A stretch of 64,000 nt of DNA from Sva-07 sp963774765 (GCA_963774765.1 CAVZGP010000011.1:434001-498000); one strand, 5' to 3'; positions 18,585 through 27,027 are shown, numbered from the stretch's first letter. Made by a program: numbers and translations. Notes: generated by a model from the sequence alone, not told the origin.

Positions 18585-18619
18585 CGATTTCACCAGGGGT
18601 CAGACCCCTGGTGCAATCG
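18585..18619. repeat. 35-bp palindromic repeat, family P4
   Basis: It contains ACCAGGGGTCAGACCCCTGGT inside CGATTT...AATCG. It matches the perfect 35-bp palindrome at 49291 except for a few arm bases. It lies in the divergent gap between the dioxygenase and the lyase gene, so it cannot be an ordinary terminator for either. Confidence 0.8.
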
Positions 18620-18662
18620 TCGGGGATTGGTGGCTGTCAGCCAGCAGACCTACGGTTGGAGC

Positions 18663-19712
18663 GTGCGCCCAGCAAGAGACTTCTTCCGTCCGCTCGCCGT
18701 CGGGGCCCCCGAACCGGTGCGCGAGATCCCGTTCCCGCCGAGCCGGATGATCCACTTCTTCCCGGCTGCCAACGAGAAGATGCGATCGAAGGTTCCCGAG
18801 ATCGCGCCGACCGTCGACATCCTGCTCGCGAACCTCGAAGACGGCGTCCCCGCCGACCAGAAGGAGGCCGCTCGGGCCGGATTGGTCGAGGTCGCGCAGT
18901 CGGTCGACTTCGGTGACACCCAGTTCTGGACGCGGGTCAACAGCCTCGATTCGCCGTGGGGGCTCGACGACCTGACCGCCGCCGTGCTCGAGGCGGGCGA
19001 GACCCTCGACGTGATCATGATCCCGAAGGTGGAAGGGCCCGAGGACATCCACTACGTCGACCGACTGCTCGCGCAACTCGAAGCGAAGGCCGGACTCACC
19101 GAACCGTTGCTCGTACACGCGATCCTCGAAACGGCCCGTGGCGTCGCCAACGTCGAGGAGATCTGTGCGGCATCGCCTCGGATGCAGGGCCTGTCACTCG
19201 GCCCCGCCGATCTCGCCGCCAATCGCCGCATGAAGACCACGCGCGTCGGCGGTGGGCACCCCGGCTATCTCGTGCGCGTCGACCCGGATGGCGACGACAT
19301 CGAAGCGCCTCGCGCCACCTTCCAGCAGGATCTGTGGCACTACACGATCTCGCGCATGGTCGACGTGTGCGTCACCAACGGGATCCTCCCGTTCTACGGA
19401 CCGTTCGGCGACATCAAGGACACCGTTGCCTGTGAGGACCAGTTCCGCAACGCCTACCTGCTCGGCTGCGTGGGCGCGTGGAGCCTGCACCCGGTGCAGA
19501 TCGGCATCGCCAAGAAGGTCTTCAGCCCCGACCCGGCCGATGTCGCGCATGCGCAACGGGTGATCGACGCCATGGGCGATGGCACCGGGGCGATCATGAT
19601 GGACGGCAAGATGGAAGACGACGCTTCGGTCAAGCAGTGCCGTGTCGTCGTCGAACTCGCCCGTGCGCTGTCCGAACGAGACCCGCAACTCGCCGCCACC
19701 TACGGCTTCTGA
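18663..19712 (+). CDS. HpcH/HpaI-type CoA-ester lyase (malyl-/citramalyl-CoA lyase-like)
   Basis: From GTG at 18663 this 349-residue protein shows the CitE/Mcl TIM-barrel motifs: 'FFPAANEKMRSKVPE', the acidic metal site LLANLEDGVPADQKEAAR, 'TRVNSLDSPWGLDD', VIMIPKVEGPEDI and the C-terminal lid 'GCVGAWSLHPVQIGIAKKVF'. The length exceeds classical CitE (about 290) and fits malyl-CoA/methylmalyl-CoA lyases, which split or form C4-C5 CoA esters with glyoxylate. A second, shorter homologue follows 76 bp downstream. The substrate assignment is inferred from family resemblance only. Confidence 0.8.
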   Translation: MRPARDFFRPLAVGAPEPVREIPFPPSRMIHFFPAANEKMRSKVPEIAPTVDILLANLEDGVPADQKEAARAGLVEVAQSVDFGDTQFWTRVNSLDSPWGLDDLTAAVLEAGETLDVIMIPKVEGPEDIHYVDRLLAQLEAKAGLTEPLLVHAILETARGVANVEEICAASPRMQGLSLGPADLAANRRMKTTRVGGGHPGYLVRVDPDGDDIEAPRATFQQDLWHYTISRMVDVCVTNGILPFYGPFGDIKDTVACEDQFRNAYLLGCVGAWSLHPVQIGIAKKVFSPDPADVAHAQRVIDAMGDGTGAIMMDGKMEDDASVKQCRVVVELARALSERDPQLAATYGF

Positions 19713-19725
19713 ACCGACCCAGCCG

Positions 19726-19770
19726 AGCGATGAGTTTCCGCGCGACCTGTCCGCGCGAAGACTCATCGCT
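19726..19770. repeat. 45-bp palindromic repeat, family P2
   Basis: It starts AGCGATGAGTTTCCGCGC and ends GACTCATCGCT, with imperfect arms. It begins 13 bp after the lyase stop codon, and the next gene's ribosome-binding site (AAGGAG) follows directly, so it forms an intercistronic hairpin between the two lyase genes. Confidence 0.8.
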
Positions 19771-19788
19771 TCTGACAAGGAGACACCG

Positions 19789-20655
19789 ATGACCGACGAC
19801 CTGCGCCCCAGGCGCTCCGTGCTGTACATGCCGGCCGCCAATGACCGTGCCCTGGAGAAGGCCCAGTCGATTCCTGCTGACGCGATCATCTTCGACCTCG
19901 AAGACGCGGTGGCGCCCGACGCCAAACCCGACGCTCGTGGCAAGGCGGTCGCCGCCGTGCAGTCCGGCCTCTACGGCAACCGTGAGTTGACGATTCGCTG
20001 CAATGGCCTCGACACGCAGTGGGGGAGCGACGACGTGACCGCCGCGGCCGGCGCACATCCCGCCGCAGTCGTGATCCCGAAGGTCGACGTGGTCGAGTAC
20101 GTCGATCGTGTCGCCGCGCTGCTCGACGCCGCGGGTGCGACAGACGTGATGATCTGGCCGATGATCGAGACGCCGACAGCGATGTTCAACGTCCGCGAGA
20201 TCGCCGCGCATCCCCGCGTCGCCGTGTTGGTGATGGGCACCAACGACCTCGCCAAGGAACTGCGTTCGCCATTGGTGCCGAGTCGACATCCCTTGGTTCC
20301 ACACCTCGCCACTGCCCTGCTCGCCGCCCGCGAGGCGGGCAAGGTGATCCTCGACGGTGTGTACAACGACGTCAAGAACGCCGAAGGGTTCGAGGCCGAG
20401 TGCCGCCAGGGCATGGAGATGGGCTTCGACGGCAAGACCCTGATTCACCCGAGTCAGGTCGAGCCGGCCAACGACATGTGGGCCCCGTCCGCCGGCGACA
20501 TCGAGTACGCCGAGCGGGTCATCGCGGCGTTCGACGAAGCGGTCGCCGATGGTCGAGGCGTGGTCACCGTCGACGGTCGGATGATCGAGAACCTCCACGT
20601 CGACAACGCCCGCCGCGTGCTCGCAACCGCCGCCGCCATCGACGCCCTCGACTGA
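19789..20655 (+). CDS. CitE-family CoA-ester lyase
   Basis: A 288-residue protein with LYMPAANDRALEKA, IFDLEDAVAPDAKPDAR (metal-binding acidic residues), 'IRCNGLDTQWGSDD', VVIPKVDVVEYV, 'WPMIETPTAMFNVREIAAHP', and GFDGKTLIHPSQVEPAN near the C-terminus. It belongs to the citrate lyase beta-like/malyl-CoA thioesterase family. AAGGAG sits 8 bases before the ATG at 19789. With the larger homologue upstream it may provide lyase plus thioesterase steps, as in the Mcl1/Mcl2 pair of the 3-hydroxypropionate cycle; this pairing is a suggestion and no other gene of that pathway is nearby. Confidence 0.8.
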   Translation: MTDDLRPRRSVLYMPAANDRALEKAQSIPADAIIFDLEDAVAPDAKPDARGKAVAAVQSGLYGNRELTIRCNGLDTQWGSDDVTAAAGAHPAAVVIPKVDVVEYVDRVAALLDAAGATDVMIWPMIETPTAMFNVREIAAHPRVAVLVMGTNDLAKELRSPLVPSRHPLVPHLATALLAAREAGKVILDGVYNDVKNAEGFEAECRQGMEMGFDGKTLIHPSQVEPANDMWAPSAGDIEYAERVIAAFDEAVADGRGVVTVDGRMIENLHVDNARRVLATAAAIDALD

Positions 20656-20666
20656 CCGTCAAGCCC

Positions 20667-20715
20667 GAAAAATGCCTGGATCGTCGCGCTCAGCGCGCAG
20701 ATCCAGGCATTTTTC
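20667..20715. terminator. Bidirectional intrinsic terminator
   Basis: GAAAAATGCCTGGATC (20667-20682) pairs perfectly with GATCCAGGCATTTTTC (20700-20715) around a loop that can itself form GCGC...GCGC. A-tract and T-tract flank the stem, so it can end transcription from the lyase gene on the plus strand and from the selenoprotein gene, whose stop codon overlaps its edge, on the minus strand. Confidence 0.9.
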
Positions 20716-21241
20716 AGGCTGAGTGGGTGATGCTCGCGACGATCTGGTCGAAGGTGGCGTCGGCGTAGGCGATCATCTCGTCGTCGGTGCGGTCCTGGAT
20801 CGGGTGCGGGGTGAACACCCGGGCGACCGACGCGAAACCGAGTGACGTCGACTGCGCGATCGCCGCATCGACGAACCCCTCCGACGCGACGAAGACGCCC
20901 GGGATGCCGCGGAGTTCGAGATCGCTGATGTCGTGCACACTGCACGACGTACAGCTGCCTCAATCGGCGAGTGCCTCGATCACCACGTGACATTCGACGG
21001 AGATCTCGTGTCGCAGGTCGACCGGGGCCGGCTTGGTGAACGTCGGTTTGCGGTATCGCTTGACGCTGGCTCCGACGCCGACGAGTCGTTCCTCGATTCG
21101 GTCGAGGAACACGTCACCACGCGGCTTGGAGATGTCGAGCAGACCGACCGTGAGGCCGGACAGCGTGGTGGGGCGTCCGAGGCGCTCGCGTTCGCCGACC
21201 GCGCGTTCGCTGGTCGGGTCGAGGATCGTGCGGGCACCCAT
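20714..21241 (-). CDS. UGSC-family selenoprotein (in-frame TGA = selenocysteine 94)
   Basis: The reading frame from the ATG at 21241 reaches TGA at 20962-20960 after 93 codons and continues in the same frame to a TGA at 20716-20714. Read through, it gives U-G-S-C-T-S-C, the motif that names the UGSC (seleno)protein family. The upstream half (LSGLTVGLLDISKPRGDVFL, 'ECHVVIEALAD') and downstream half ('LRGIPGVFVASEGFVDAAIA', 'VFTPHPIQDRTDDEMIAYAD') both match that family, so a real stop is unlikely. An 8-bp hairpin 11 bases after the TGA fits a bacterial SECIS. A likely redox role rests on U94 with Cys97 and Cys100. The thioredoxin-like gene ends 6 bp upstream in the same operon. Standard gene callers will truncate this gene to one half. 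Confidence 0.9.
20930..20948 (-). promoter_or_regulatory. Candidate bacterial SECIS hairpin
   Basis: On the mRNA, GTCGTGCA pairs with TGCACGAC around the loop GTG. The stem starts 11 nt after the UGA and the loop about 19 nt after it, with G as the first loop base, within the usual bacterial SECIS range that SelB reads. It lies within the coding sequence (codons for TSCSVHD). Confidence 0.75.
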
Positions 21242-21247
21242 GCGAGT

Positions 21248-22699
21248 TCAGTATGTCACGGCCCGGGTGACCGGCTTCGAGCCGACGTCACCGTTCGCCC
21301 AGCCGCCGATGATCTCCGAGAACAGCCCGGTGCCGTTGCCGGCGTAGGCGAGCATCAGGCCTCCGGGGCGGAACTTGGGAAGCGACGGCGCATCGGCGAA
21401 CGCCTCCGGCAGCCCTTCGGCCATCCCGCCGGCTCCGCGCACCAGTTCCGATCCGGGCCGATTGAGGTGCTCGGCGATCCCGTCGACGATCCGTCGACGA
21501 TCCCACCCGGCGTCGGCGAACACGCGGGCGTGCTCGGGACCGATCACGAGGATTGCATCGAACCCGAGGATCAGCTTCGGGTGGTGCATCGCTTGCAGAC
21601 TGGCGGCGAGCGACCTCGCGAGCGAGTCGGGCTCCCGGGAGAGTTGGTCGACGACGCACCGAGTGCCTTCGCCGGCGAACAATGTCATGGCATCGACGCC
21701 CGGTTCGATGCCGTGCTCGACGGCGAGTGTGCCGTAGGGCGAGTCGGCGTCGTTCTCGGCGAAGCAGAACCCGATCTTGCCCGGGCTGCCGTGGGTGGCG
21801 CGATCGACCTCGCCGGGTCGACCACCGCCGACATTTCGCACGACGAGCTGCAGGGCCCGCCCGATGGTCGAGTTCGCCCGGTTGCCCTGGCCGAGTGCGT
21901 TGCCGCCGGAGTTCATTCCGATGGATCGAGTGCCAGGCCCGCTGCACACGATCACCGGGCCGACCGGCATGGTGGTGGCGAGCAGGCCGTGCATGTTGAA
22001 CTCGTGGGTGCAGGCTGCCTCGACTGCCGTCAGCACCCACGGGAGGTACTCGGGCAGGCAGCCGGCCATCACCGCCGCGACGGCGACCTTCTCGACGGTG
22101 ACGTCGACGAGATCCGGTGGCACCGTCGCGACGATGTCCGATGGCGCACGCGTGGTCCCCGTGAGCATCCGCATCACCCGCTCCTCGGTCGGCGGCACCA
22201 CGGGAAGCCCGTCGGTCCAGCCACGCGTGAACATCATCTCCATGTCGTCCTCGGCCTCGGCGACATCGATGCGACGTGAGGCGAGCGTCGACGCGCCGAA
22301 GCGCACGTTCAGTCCATCGACGAGGTTCGGGTCGACGCTCATCGACCCGCATCCGGGACGCATCGCCGGCAGGTCTCGGCCGAGACCTTCGATGCCGGTC
22401 ACCCGTTCCCACTCGTCACGGTGCCATCCGACCGTTCGTTCGACCTCGACACCGTCGACGACACGGATCACGGTCGGCACGGTTTCGATGTGGTGATGCC
22501 AGCTCACCGCGAGATCGGCGTCGTGGACCGCCGCTGGTGAAGCGGGGAAGCGAGGGTCGTCCTGGGTGTACACCGTCAGTTCGGTTGCCGCAGCCAGCTC
22601 TCGAAGGACCGACGTGACCGAGTGGCACGTGGCGCACTCCTCTTTGACGACCACCACGATGCCGTCAGGGAGTGCGGGTGCTGCGGGAGCGGCGGGCAT
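21248..22699 (-). CDS. Thioredoxin-like N-domain fused to UGSC-associated C-terminal domain
   Basis: This 483-residue protein begins with a thioredoxin-fold segment: VVVVKEECATCHSV holds the redox CxxC (Cys22, Cys25), and a cis-Pro-like ETVPTVIRV follows near residue 72. A long C-terminal domain follows with WTDGLPVVPPTEERVMRML, 'EKVAVAAVMAGCLPEYLPWV', 'GNRANSTIGRALQLVVRNVG' and a Gly-rich stretch. I recognise this C-terminal type from the neighbourhood of UGSC proteins but cannot name a reaction. The selenoprotein gene starts 6 bp downstream, so the two are translated together, and the CxxC domain is a good candidate partner for the Sec/Cys centre. No selA, selB or selD lies in the window. 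Confidence 0.75.
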   Translation of the reverse strand: MPAAPAAPALPDGIVVVVKEECATCHSVTSVLRELAAATELTVYTQDDPRFPASPAAVHDADLAVSWHHHIETVPTVIRVVDGVEVERTVGWHRDEWERVTGIEGLGRDLPAMRPGCGSMSVDPNLVDGLNVRFGASTLASRRIDVAEAEDDMEMMFTRGWTDGLPVVPPTEERVMRMLTGTTRAPSDIVATVPPDLVDVTVEKVAVAAVMAGCLPEYLPWVLTAVEAACTHEFNMHGLLATTMPVGPVIVCSGPGTRSIGMNSGGNALGQGNRANSTIGRALQLVVRNVGGGRPGEVDRATHGSPGKIGFCFAENDADSPYGTLAVEHGIEPGVDAMTLFAGEGTRCVVDQLSREPDSLARSLAASLQAMHHPKLILGFDAILVIGPEHARVFADAGWDRRRIVDGIAEHLNRPGSELVRGAGGMAEGLPEAFADAPSLPKFRPGGLMLAYAGNGTGLFSEIIGGWANGDVGSKPVTRAVTY

Positions 22700-22856
22700 G
22701 AAACGACGGTAGCAATCGGGTCGAGTCGACGATCAGCCGGTGACCGCGCGGGCAAGGCGACCGACGTCACGTCGCCGGGGTTGCATGCGCGTTCGGCAAA
22801 GCATCTAACGTGCGTTCATCGGGGGATCACGCAGCACCAGCGCCGACGAGGGCGGC

Positions 22857-23693
22857 ATGGAGGTCACGTTCCACGGCGTCCGTGGTTCGACTCCGTGTCA
22901 CGGCAACGAGATCGCCCGCTACGGCGGCAACACGTCGTGCGTGTCGATCGACATCCCCGGCCATGACCCGATCCTCTTCGATCTCGGCACGGGTCTGCGC
23001 TACTTCGGGTTGACGCAGCCCGCCGACCAACCGTTCCGCGGGACGTGCTTGTTGAGCCACCTCCACTGGGATCACATCCAGGGCCTGCCGTTCTTCAAGC
23101 CGTTCCTACGACCCGGCTCGAACGTCACGTTGTACGCGCCGCACCAGCCCGGTGACATCACCGTTGCCGACGTGTTCGCCGACACCATCAAGCCGCCGCT
23201 GTTCCCGATCCACTTCTCGATGTTCCCGGGCATGGTCGACATCCACGAGGTGGGCGACGACGAGTTCATGATCGGTGACGACGTGCGCGTTGTGACGAGA
23301 TTGATCCCCCACGTCGGACACACGGTCGGGTATCGCATCGAATGGAGCGGACGTTCGGTCGTGTACATGAGCGACCACCAGATGCCGACCGACGGGTCGC
23401 ATTCGGCGTGGCCCGGTGTCTTCGACCTGTGCAACGGCGCCGACCTGGTGATCCACGACGCGCAGTACACGTCGGACGAGTTCGCCGAGAAACGCGACTG
23501 GGGCCATTGCACGCCCGAGTACGCGGTGTGGCTCGCCGGCAAGGCAGGGGTCAAGCGACTCGCGTTGTTCCATCACGATCCGGCGCACGACGACGACGAT
23601 CTGGACGAGATCCTCGCTCCGGTGATCGAGTGCGCGGCCAAGCTCGGCGTCGATGCGTTCGCTGCCCGCGAGCGCATGTCCGTCACCGTCTGA
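22857..23693 (+). CDS. MBL-fold metallo-hydrolase
   Basis: A 278-residue beta-lactamase-fold protein with the metal site LSHLHWDHIQGLPFF (HxHxDH), an upstream ILFDLGTG, VIHDAQYTSDEF as the later Asp ligand region, and LFHHDPAHDDDDLDE near the C-terminus. The start MEVTFHGVRGSTPCHG is characteristic of the PhnP/RNase Z-like hydrolases often found beside signalling or phosphodiester enzymes. The substrate is not known. A MauE-like gene begins 4 bp after its stop, so they form an operon. Confidence 0.8.
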   Translation: MEVTFHGVRGSTPCHGNEIARYGGNTSCVSIDIPGHDPILFDLGTGLRYFGLTQPADQPFRGTCLLSHLHWDHIQGLPFFKPFLRPGSNVTLYAPHQPGDITVADVFADTIKPPLFPIHFSMFPGMVDIHEVGDDEFMIGDDVRVVTRLIPHVGHTVGYRIEWSGRSVVYMSDHQMPTDGSHSAWPGVFDLCNGADLVIHDAQYTSDEFAEKRDWGHCTPEYAVWLAGKAGVKRLALFHHDPAHDDDDLDEILAPVIECAAKLGVDAFAARERMSVTV

Positions 23694-23697
23694 CGAG

Positions 23698-24078
23698 ATG
23701 GCCACCGTCGGGCTGGTGGCGTCGATTCTGCTCGGGCTCGTCTTCATCCTGTCGGGTGCCACGAAAGTCGCGGCCGGCGCCGCGTGGCCGGAGCAGGCTC
23801 GAGATCTTGGCGCGCCATCGTTCGTGGTGCCCGTGCTCCCGTGGTTCGAGATCGTGCTCGGTGCCGCGCTCGTGATGCAGTTGGCGCCCGTGTTGGCCGC
23901 CGCCACGGCGCTGGTCGTGCTCTCGGGGTTCACCGTCCTGATCGCCCGTCGCCTCGCGCAGGGTCAGCATTCGCCGTGCGCCTGTTTCGGCGAATGGTCG
24001 TCCAGGCCGTTGAGCCCGACGCACCTCGTCCGCAACACCGCCTTCATGGCCCTCGCCGTGCTTGCGCTCGTGGCGTGA
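23698..24078 (+). CDS. MauE/DoxX-like membrane protein
   Basis: This 126-residue protein has four predicted membrane helices (VGLVASILLGLVFILSGATK; FVVPVLPWFEIVLGAALVM; AAATALVVLSGFTVLIA; a C-terminal LAVLALVA) and the CACFG motif before the last helix, as in MauE, which supports disulfide formation or maturation in the periplasm of methylamine users. Here there is no mau cluster, so a general thiol-redox role is likelier. Its ATG lies 4 bp after the metallo-hydrolase stop. Confidence 0.75.
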   Translation: MATVGLVASILLGLVFILSGATKVAAGAAWPEQARDLGAPSFVVPVLPWFEIVLGAALVMQLAPVLAAATALVVLSGFTVLIARRLAQGQHSPCACFGEWSSRPLSPTHLVRNTAFMALAVLALVA

Positions 24079-24093
24079 GGCGGTGCCGGTTGC

Positions 24094-24190
24094 GATGAGC
24101 GAAACCGCTGTATGCGGTCGGTTCGCTCATCGGTGGGGGTTGGGGCCGGTTGCATGAGCGAAACCGCTGTATGCGGTCGGTTCGCTCATC
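24094..24190. repeat. Two copies of 38-bp palindromic repeat, family P1
   Basis: Copies at 24094-24131 and 24153-24190 each run from ATGAGCGAAACCGCTG to GGTTCGCTCAT, with imperfect 12-base arms and the loop CTGTATGCGGT. They repeat with a 59-bp period, each preceded by GGTTG. They fill the gap between the convergent MauE-like and S9 peptidase genes. Confidence 0.85.
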
Positions 24191-24201
24191 ACAGCGTCGG
24201 A

Positions 24202-26274
24202 TCAGGTGGTGGCGAGGATGAATGCGAGTGTTCGGGCCTCGTCGCGCCAGGCGTCGTAGCGGCCGGTCGGTCCCCCGTGGCCGGCGATGAGTTCGGTGCG
24301 CAACACGATCGGCGCCGAACCCGTCGACACGTCACGCAGCTTGGCGGTCCACTTGGCCGGCTCGTGCACACTCACTCGGGGGTCGTTCAGACCGGCCGTG
24401 GCGTACACCGCTGGATAGTCGGCGGCCACGGTGTTGTCGTACGGCGAGTAGGCGAGCATGCATGACGCGTACGGCTCGACGCGTGGGTCGCCCCATTCCT
24501 CCCACTCGGTGACCGTCAGCGGCAGCGTCGGGTCGCTCATCGTGCTCACCACGTCGACGAACGGCACTTCGGCGACGACGCTGGCGAACAGATCGGGTCG
24601 CTGCGTCATGCAGGCGGCCACGAGGAGTCCACCAGCAGATCCACCTCGGATCGCCAGGCGGTCCGGGTCGACGACGCCGGTCGCGAGGAGGTGTTCTCCG
24701 CAGGCGATCATGTCGCCGAACGTGTTGGGCTTGGCGAGCAGCTTGCCGTCGAGATACCAGTTCCGGCCCAACTCGCCGCCACCTCGCGGGTGGGCGAGGG
24801 CCCACACGTAGCCGCGGTCGAGTAGCGACAGCCGCGCCACGGAGAACCACGGCGGCAGCGACGCCTCGTACGCCGCGTAGCCGTAGAGAACCCCAGGAGC
24901 TGTGCCGTCGACGGCGGTGTCGACGTGACGGACGATGTCGATCGGCACCTTCGTGCCATCTGTCGCCGTTGCCCAGGCCCGCTCGGCGGTGTACGCGTCG
25001 AGGTCGACGTTCGGCGTGGGGATCCGACGCAGCAGGGCGCGCTCACCCGTGGCGACGTGTTCGTCGTACAGCGAGGTCGGCATCGTCAGCGACTGCACGG
25101 TGTAGCGCACGACCTGGGTCGTCCATTGCGGGTTGGCGGTGGGTTCGACATCGTGCGGTTCGGCGCCGAGGTCGATCACGCGCTCGGTGCGGTCGCGAAA
25201 CAGGATTCGCAGGCGCGGTTGTGCATCGACCCACTCGTGGATCACGAGATGGCCCTCGAAGGCATCGGCACCGAGGATCCGGCGCCCCGGCTGATGCGGC
25301 ACCAGCTCGGTCCATGCCGAGGTATCGGCGGTGTCGGCATGGGTGTGGGCGATGAGCAACCGGAAGTCGACGGCGTCGTCGTTGGTGTGCATCACGAACG
25401 AGTCGCCCCAATGGTCGATGCCGTACTCGATGTCGTCGCGGCGAGGCATCACCACGACCGGATCCTCGGTCGGGCGGTCGGTCGAGATCAGTCGGGCGTC
25501 GGCGCTGGTCCGGCTCGCCGAGTGGATGACGATCCACGCCTCGGATCGAGTCGAACCGAGCGCGACGTAGAACCGTTCGTCGGTCTCGTCGAACACGCAC
25601 ACGTCGTCGGTGTGCGCCGTCCCGAGCCGGTGACGCCACACGGTCGCCGGCCGCTCCTGCTCGTCCGGGGTCACGTAGAACACCCACTGCCCGTCGCGAG
25701 ACCAGGCGATGCCAGCATTGGAGGTGTCGTCGATGCGGTCGTCGAGGTCGGCGCCCGTCGTCAGGTCGCGGAATCGGAGCGTGTAGTGCTCGTCCCCGGC
25801 GACATCCATCGACCAGGCGACGACGCGGTGATCGCTCGACACGTCGAACGCCCCGAGATCGAAGAAGACATGACCATCGGCTTCGACGTTCTCGTCGAGC
25901 AGGACCGTCTCGGTGGCACGCTCGGCGCTGGGTCCTCGATGGTGGACGGGGTAGTTCATTCCCTCGGTGGTCGACGTGACGTACCACCACGGACCGAACT
26001 CGACCGGGGTCGACATGTCGGTCTCTTGTACTCGCGATCGGATCTCGTCGAACACCGTCTGGATCGTGTCGGCGTGCGGTGCGAAGAACCGTTCGGCGGC
26101 GTCGTTCTCGGCGCGGAGGTAGTCGAGCAGTTCGGGGTCGTCGACGTCGCGCATCCACGCATAGGGATCGTCGACGTCGCCCGTCGGACGGTGCCACGTG
26201 TGATCACGGCGCGGCGCGCGCGCCGCGGCGACGAGAGACGATGTGTTCGGTGTCTGATCAGCTTGTTCGGTCAC
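24202..26274 (-). CDS. S9 family peptidase (oligopeptidase B / prolyl oligopeptidase type)
   Basis: From GTG at 26274 the protein is 690 residues, the usual length of oligopeptidase B. The N-terminal segment (DHTWHRPTGDVDDPYAWMRD) and beta-propeller precede the hydrolase domain, where 'ALAHPRGGGELGRNWYLDGK', the nucleophile elbow IRGGSAGGLLV, an Asp near GLNDPRVSV and the His in IAGHGGPTGR form the catalytic set. It cleaves short peptides after basic or Pro residues in the cytoplasm. The ferredoxin gene starts divergently 42 bp away. A longer ATG start would overlap that gene and was rejected. Confidence 0.9.
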   Translation of the reverse strand: MTEQADQTPNTSSLVAAARAPRRDHTWHRPTGDVDDPYAWMRDVDDPELLDYLRAENDAAERFFAPHADTIQTVFDEIRSRVQETDMSTPVEFGPWWYVTSTTEGMNYPVHHRGPSAERATETVLLDENVEADGHVFFDLGAFDVSSDHRVVAWSMDVAGDEHYTLRFRDLTTGADLDDRIDDTSNAGIAWSRDGQWVFYVTPDEQERPATVWRHRLGTAHTDDVCVFDETDERFYVALGSTRSEAWIVIHSASRTSADARLISTDRPTEDPVVVMPRRDDIEYGIDHWGDSFVMHTNDDAVDFRLLIAHTHADTADTSAWTELVPHQPGRRILGADAFEGHLVIHEWVDAQPRLRILFRDRTERVIDLGAEPHDVEPTANPQWTTQVVRYTVQSLTMPTSLYDEHVATGERALLRRIPTPNVDLDAYTAERAWATATDGTKVPIDIVRHVDTAVDGTAPGVLYGYAAYEASLPPWFSVARLSLLDRGYVWALAHPRGGGELGRNWYLDGKLLAKPNTFGDMIACGEHLLATGVVDPDRLAIRGGSAGGLLVAACMTQRPDLFASVVAEVPFVDVVSTMSDPTLPLTVTEWEEWGDPRVEPYASCMLAYSPYDNTVAADYPAVYATAGLNDPRVSVHEPAKWTAKLRDVSTGSAPIVLRTELIAGHGGPTGRYDAWRDEARTLAFILATT

Positions 26275-26316
26275 GGTCGAGCCAATGTAGACAGCCAGGG
26301 GTACCGTTCGTCCAGC

Positions 26317-26613
26317 ATGCGTGTGTGGATCGACCAGGACCTGTGCACCGGTGATGGACTCTGCGTCGATCACTGTCCCGACGTGTTCGTGCAACTCGAG
26401 GACGGGATCGCGTATGTCGTCGAAGGCGGCGAGGTGCTCAACGACCCGGGAGGCTCGGGGAGCTTGGCGTGGGTGAGCGAGCGCAACGTGGTCGATGTGA
26501 TCCACGCCGCAGAGCTCTGCCCGGGCGAGTGCATCTTCGTCGAGGTCGAACCCGCGAGCTCGGTCGATGACGTACCCGACCTCGTCGATCTGTCCGATGA
26601 TGCCGCGGCCTGA
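26317..26613 (+). CDS. Small ferredoxin (3Fe-4S / 4Fe-4S type)
   Basis: A 98-residue acidic protein beginning MRVWIDQDLCTGDGLC, with Cys in CTGDGLCVDHCP and a last Cys in AELCPGECIFVE. The pattern C-x5-C-x3-C...CP is the actinobacterial Fdx type that feeds cytochromes P450 and similar oxygenases. The middle position is Cys at residue 16 where 3Fe-4S forms often have another residue, so cluster type is open. A small Cys-containing gene follows 29 bp downstream. Confidence 0.8.
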   Translation: MRVWIDQDLCTGDGLCVDHCPDVFVQLEDGIAYVVEGGEVLNDPGGSGSLAWVSERNVVDVIHAAELCPGECIFVEVEPASSVDDVPDLVDLSDDAAA

Positions 26614-26642
26614 TGGCGCCGGCGCGTCATAGAATCACGGCG

Positions 26643-26993
26643 ATGCCGATGAAGACCGAGTGCAAGAACTTCGAGAGTCGGACGTACCCGAACGGTGACA
26701 CGGTACGCAAGTGCAACCTCGATCTTGCTCCGGATGCACCGTGGCGGTGCCCCGAGAACTGTCCGAAGTACGAGCGTCGCCTGGCCGACGTCGCATGGAC
26801 CCATGGAACGCTGATCGTTCCCCCCACCCCGCCGGAGCCGCAAGGTCTCGACGACGGGAGCGCCGCGGCGGTGCTCGACGAGGCCGAGGACATCTTGAAC
26901 GCCGTCGGTGCGAGCGTGCGCGCCGAGGTCGAGGCCGAAAAGGCTGCCGCCGACACCGGCTTCTTCAAGCGAATCTTCAAACGCAAACGCTGA
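26643..26993 (+). CDS. Conserved actinobacterial protein of unknown function (116 aa)
   Basis: The protein starts MPMKTECKNFESRTYPNGDT and has four cysteines in its first 40 residues (TEC, RKCN, WRCPENCPKYERR), suggesting a small metal or zinc knuckle. It then has an acidic Ala/Glu helix (ASVRAEVEAEKAAADT) and a basic tail (FFKRIFKRKR) that could contact membrane or nucleic acid. The ATG at 26643 was chosen over 26613 because it opens the conserved part and avoids the ferredoxin stop. Confidence 0.65.
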   Translation: MPMKTECKNFESRTYPNGDTVRKCNLDLAPDAPWRCPENCPKYERRLADVAWTHGTLIVPPTPPEPQGLDDGSAAAVLDEAEDILNAVGASVRAEVEAEKAAADTGFFKRIFKRKR

Positions 26994-27027
26994 GCGTCAC
27001 ACGATGCTGGGGGCGATCGGGGGTTGC

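Noticed and set aside
24094..24190. P1 pair as a CRISPR remnant
   Set aside because: Only two units with palindromic, not spacer-like, structure; the sequence between the copies resembles that at other P1 sites.
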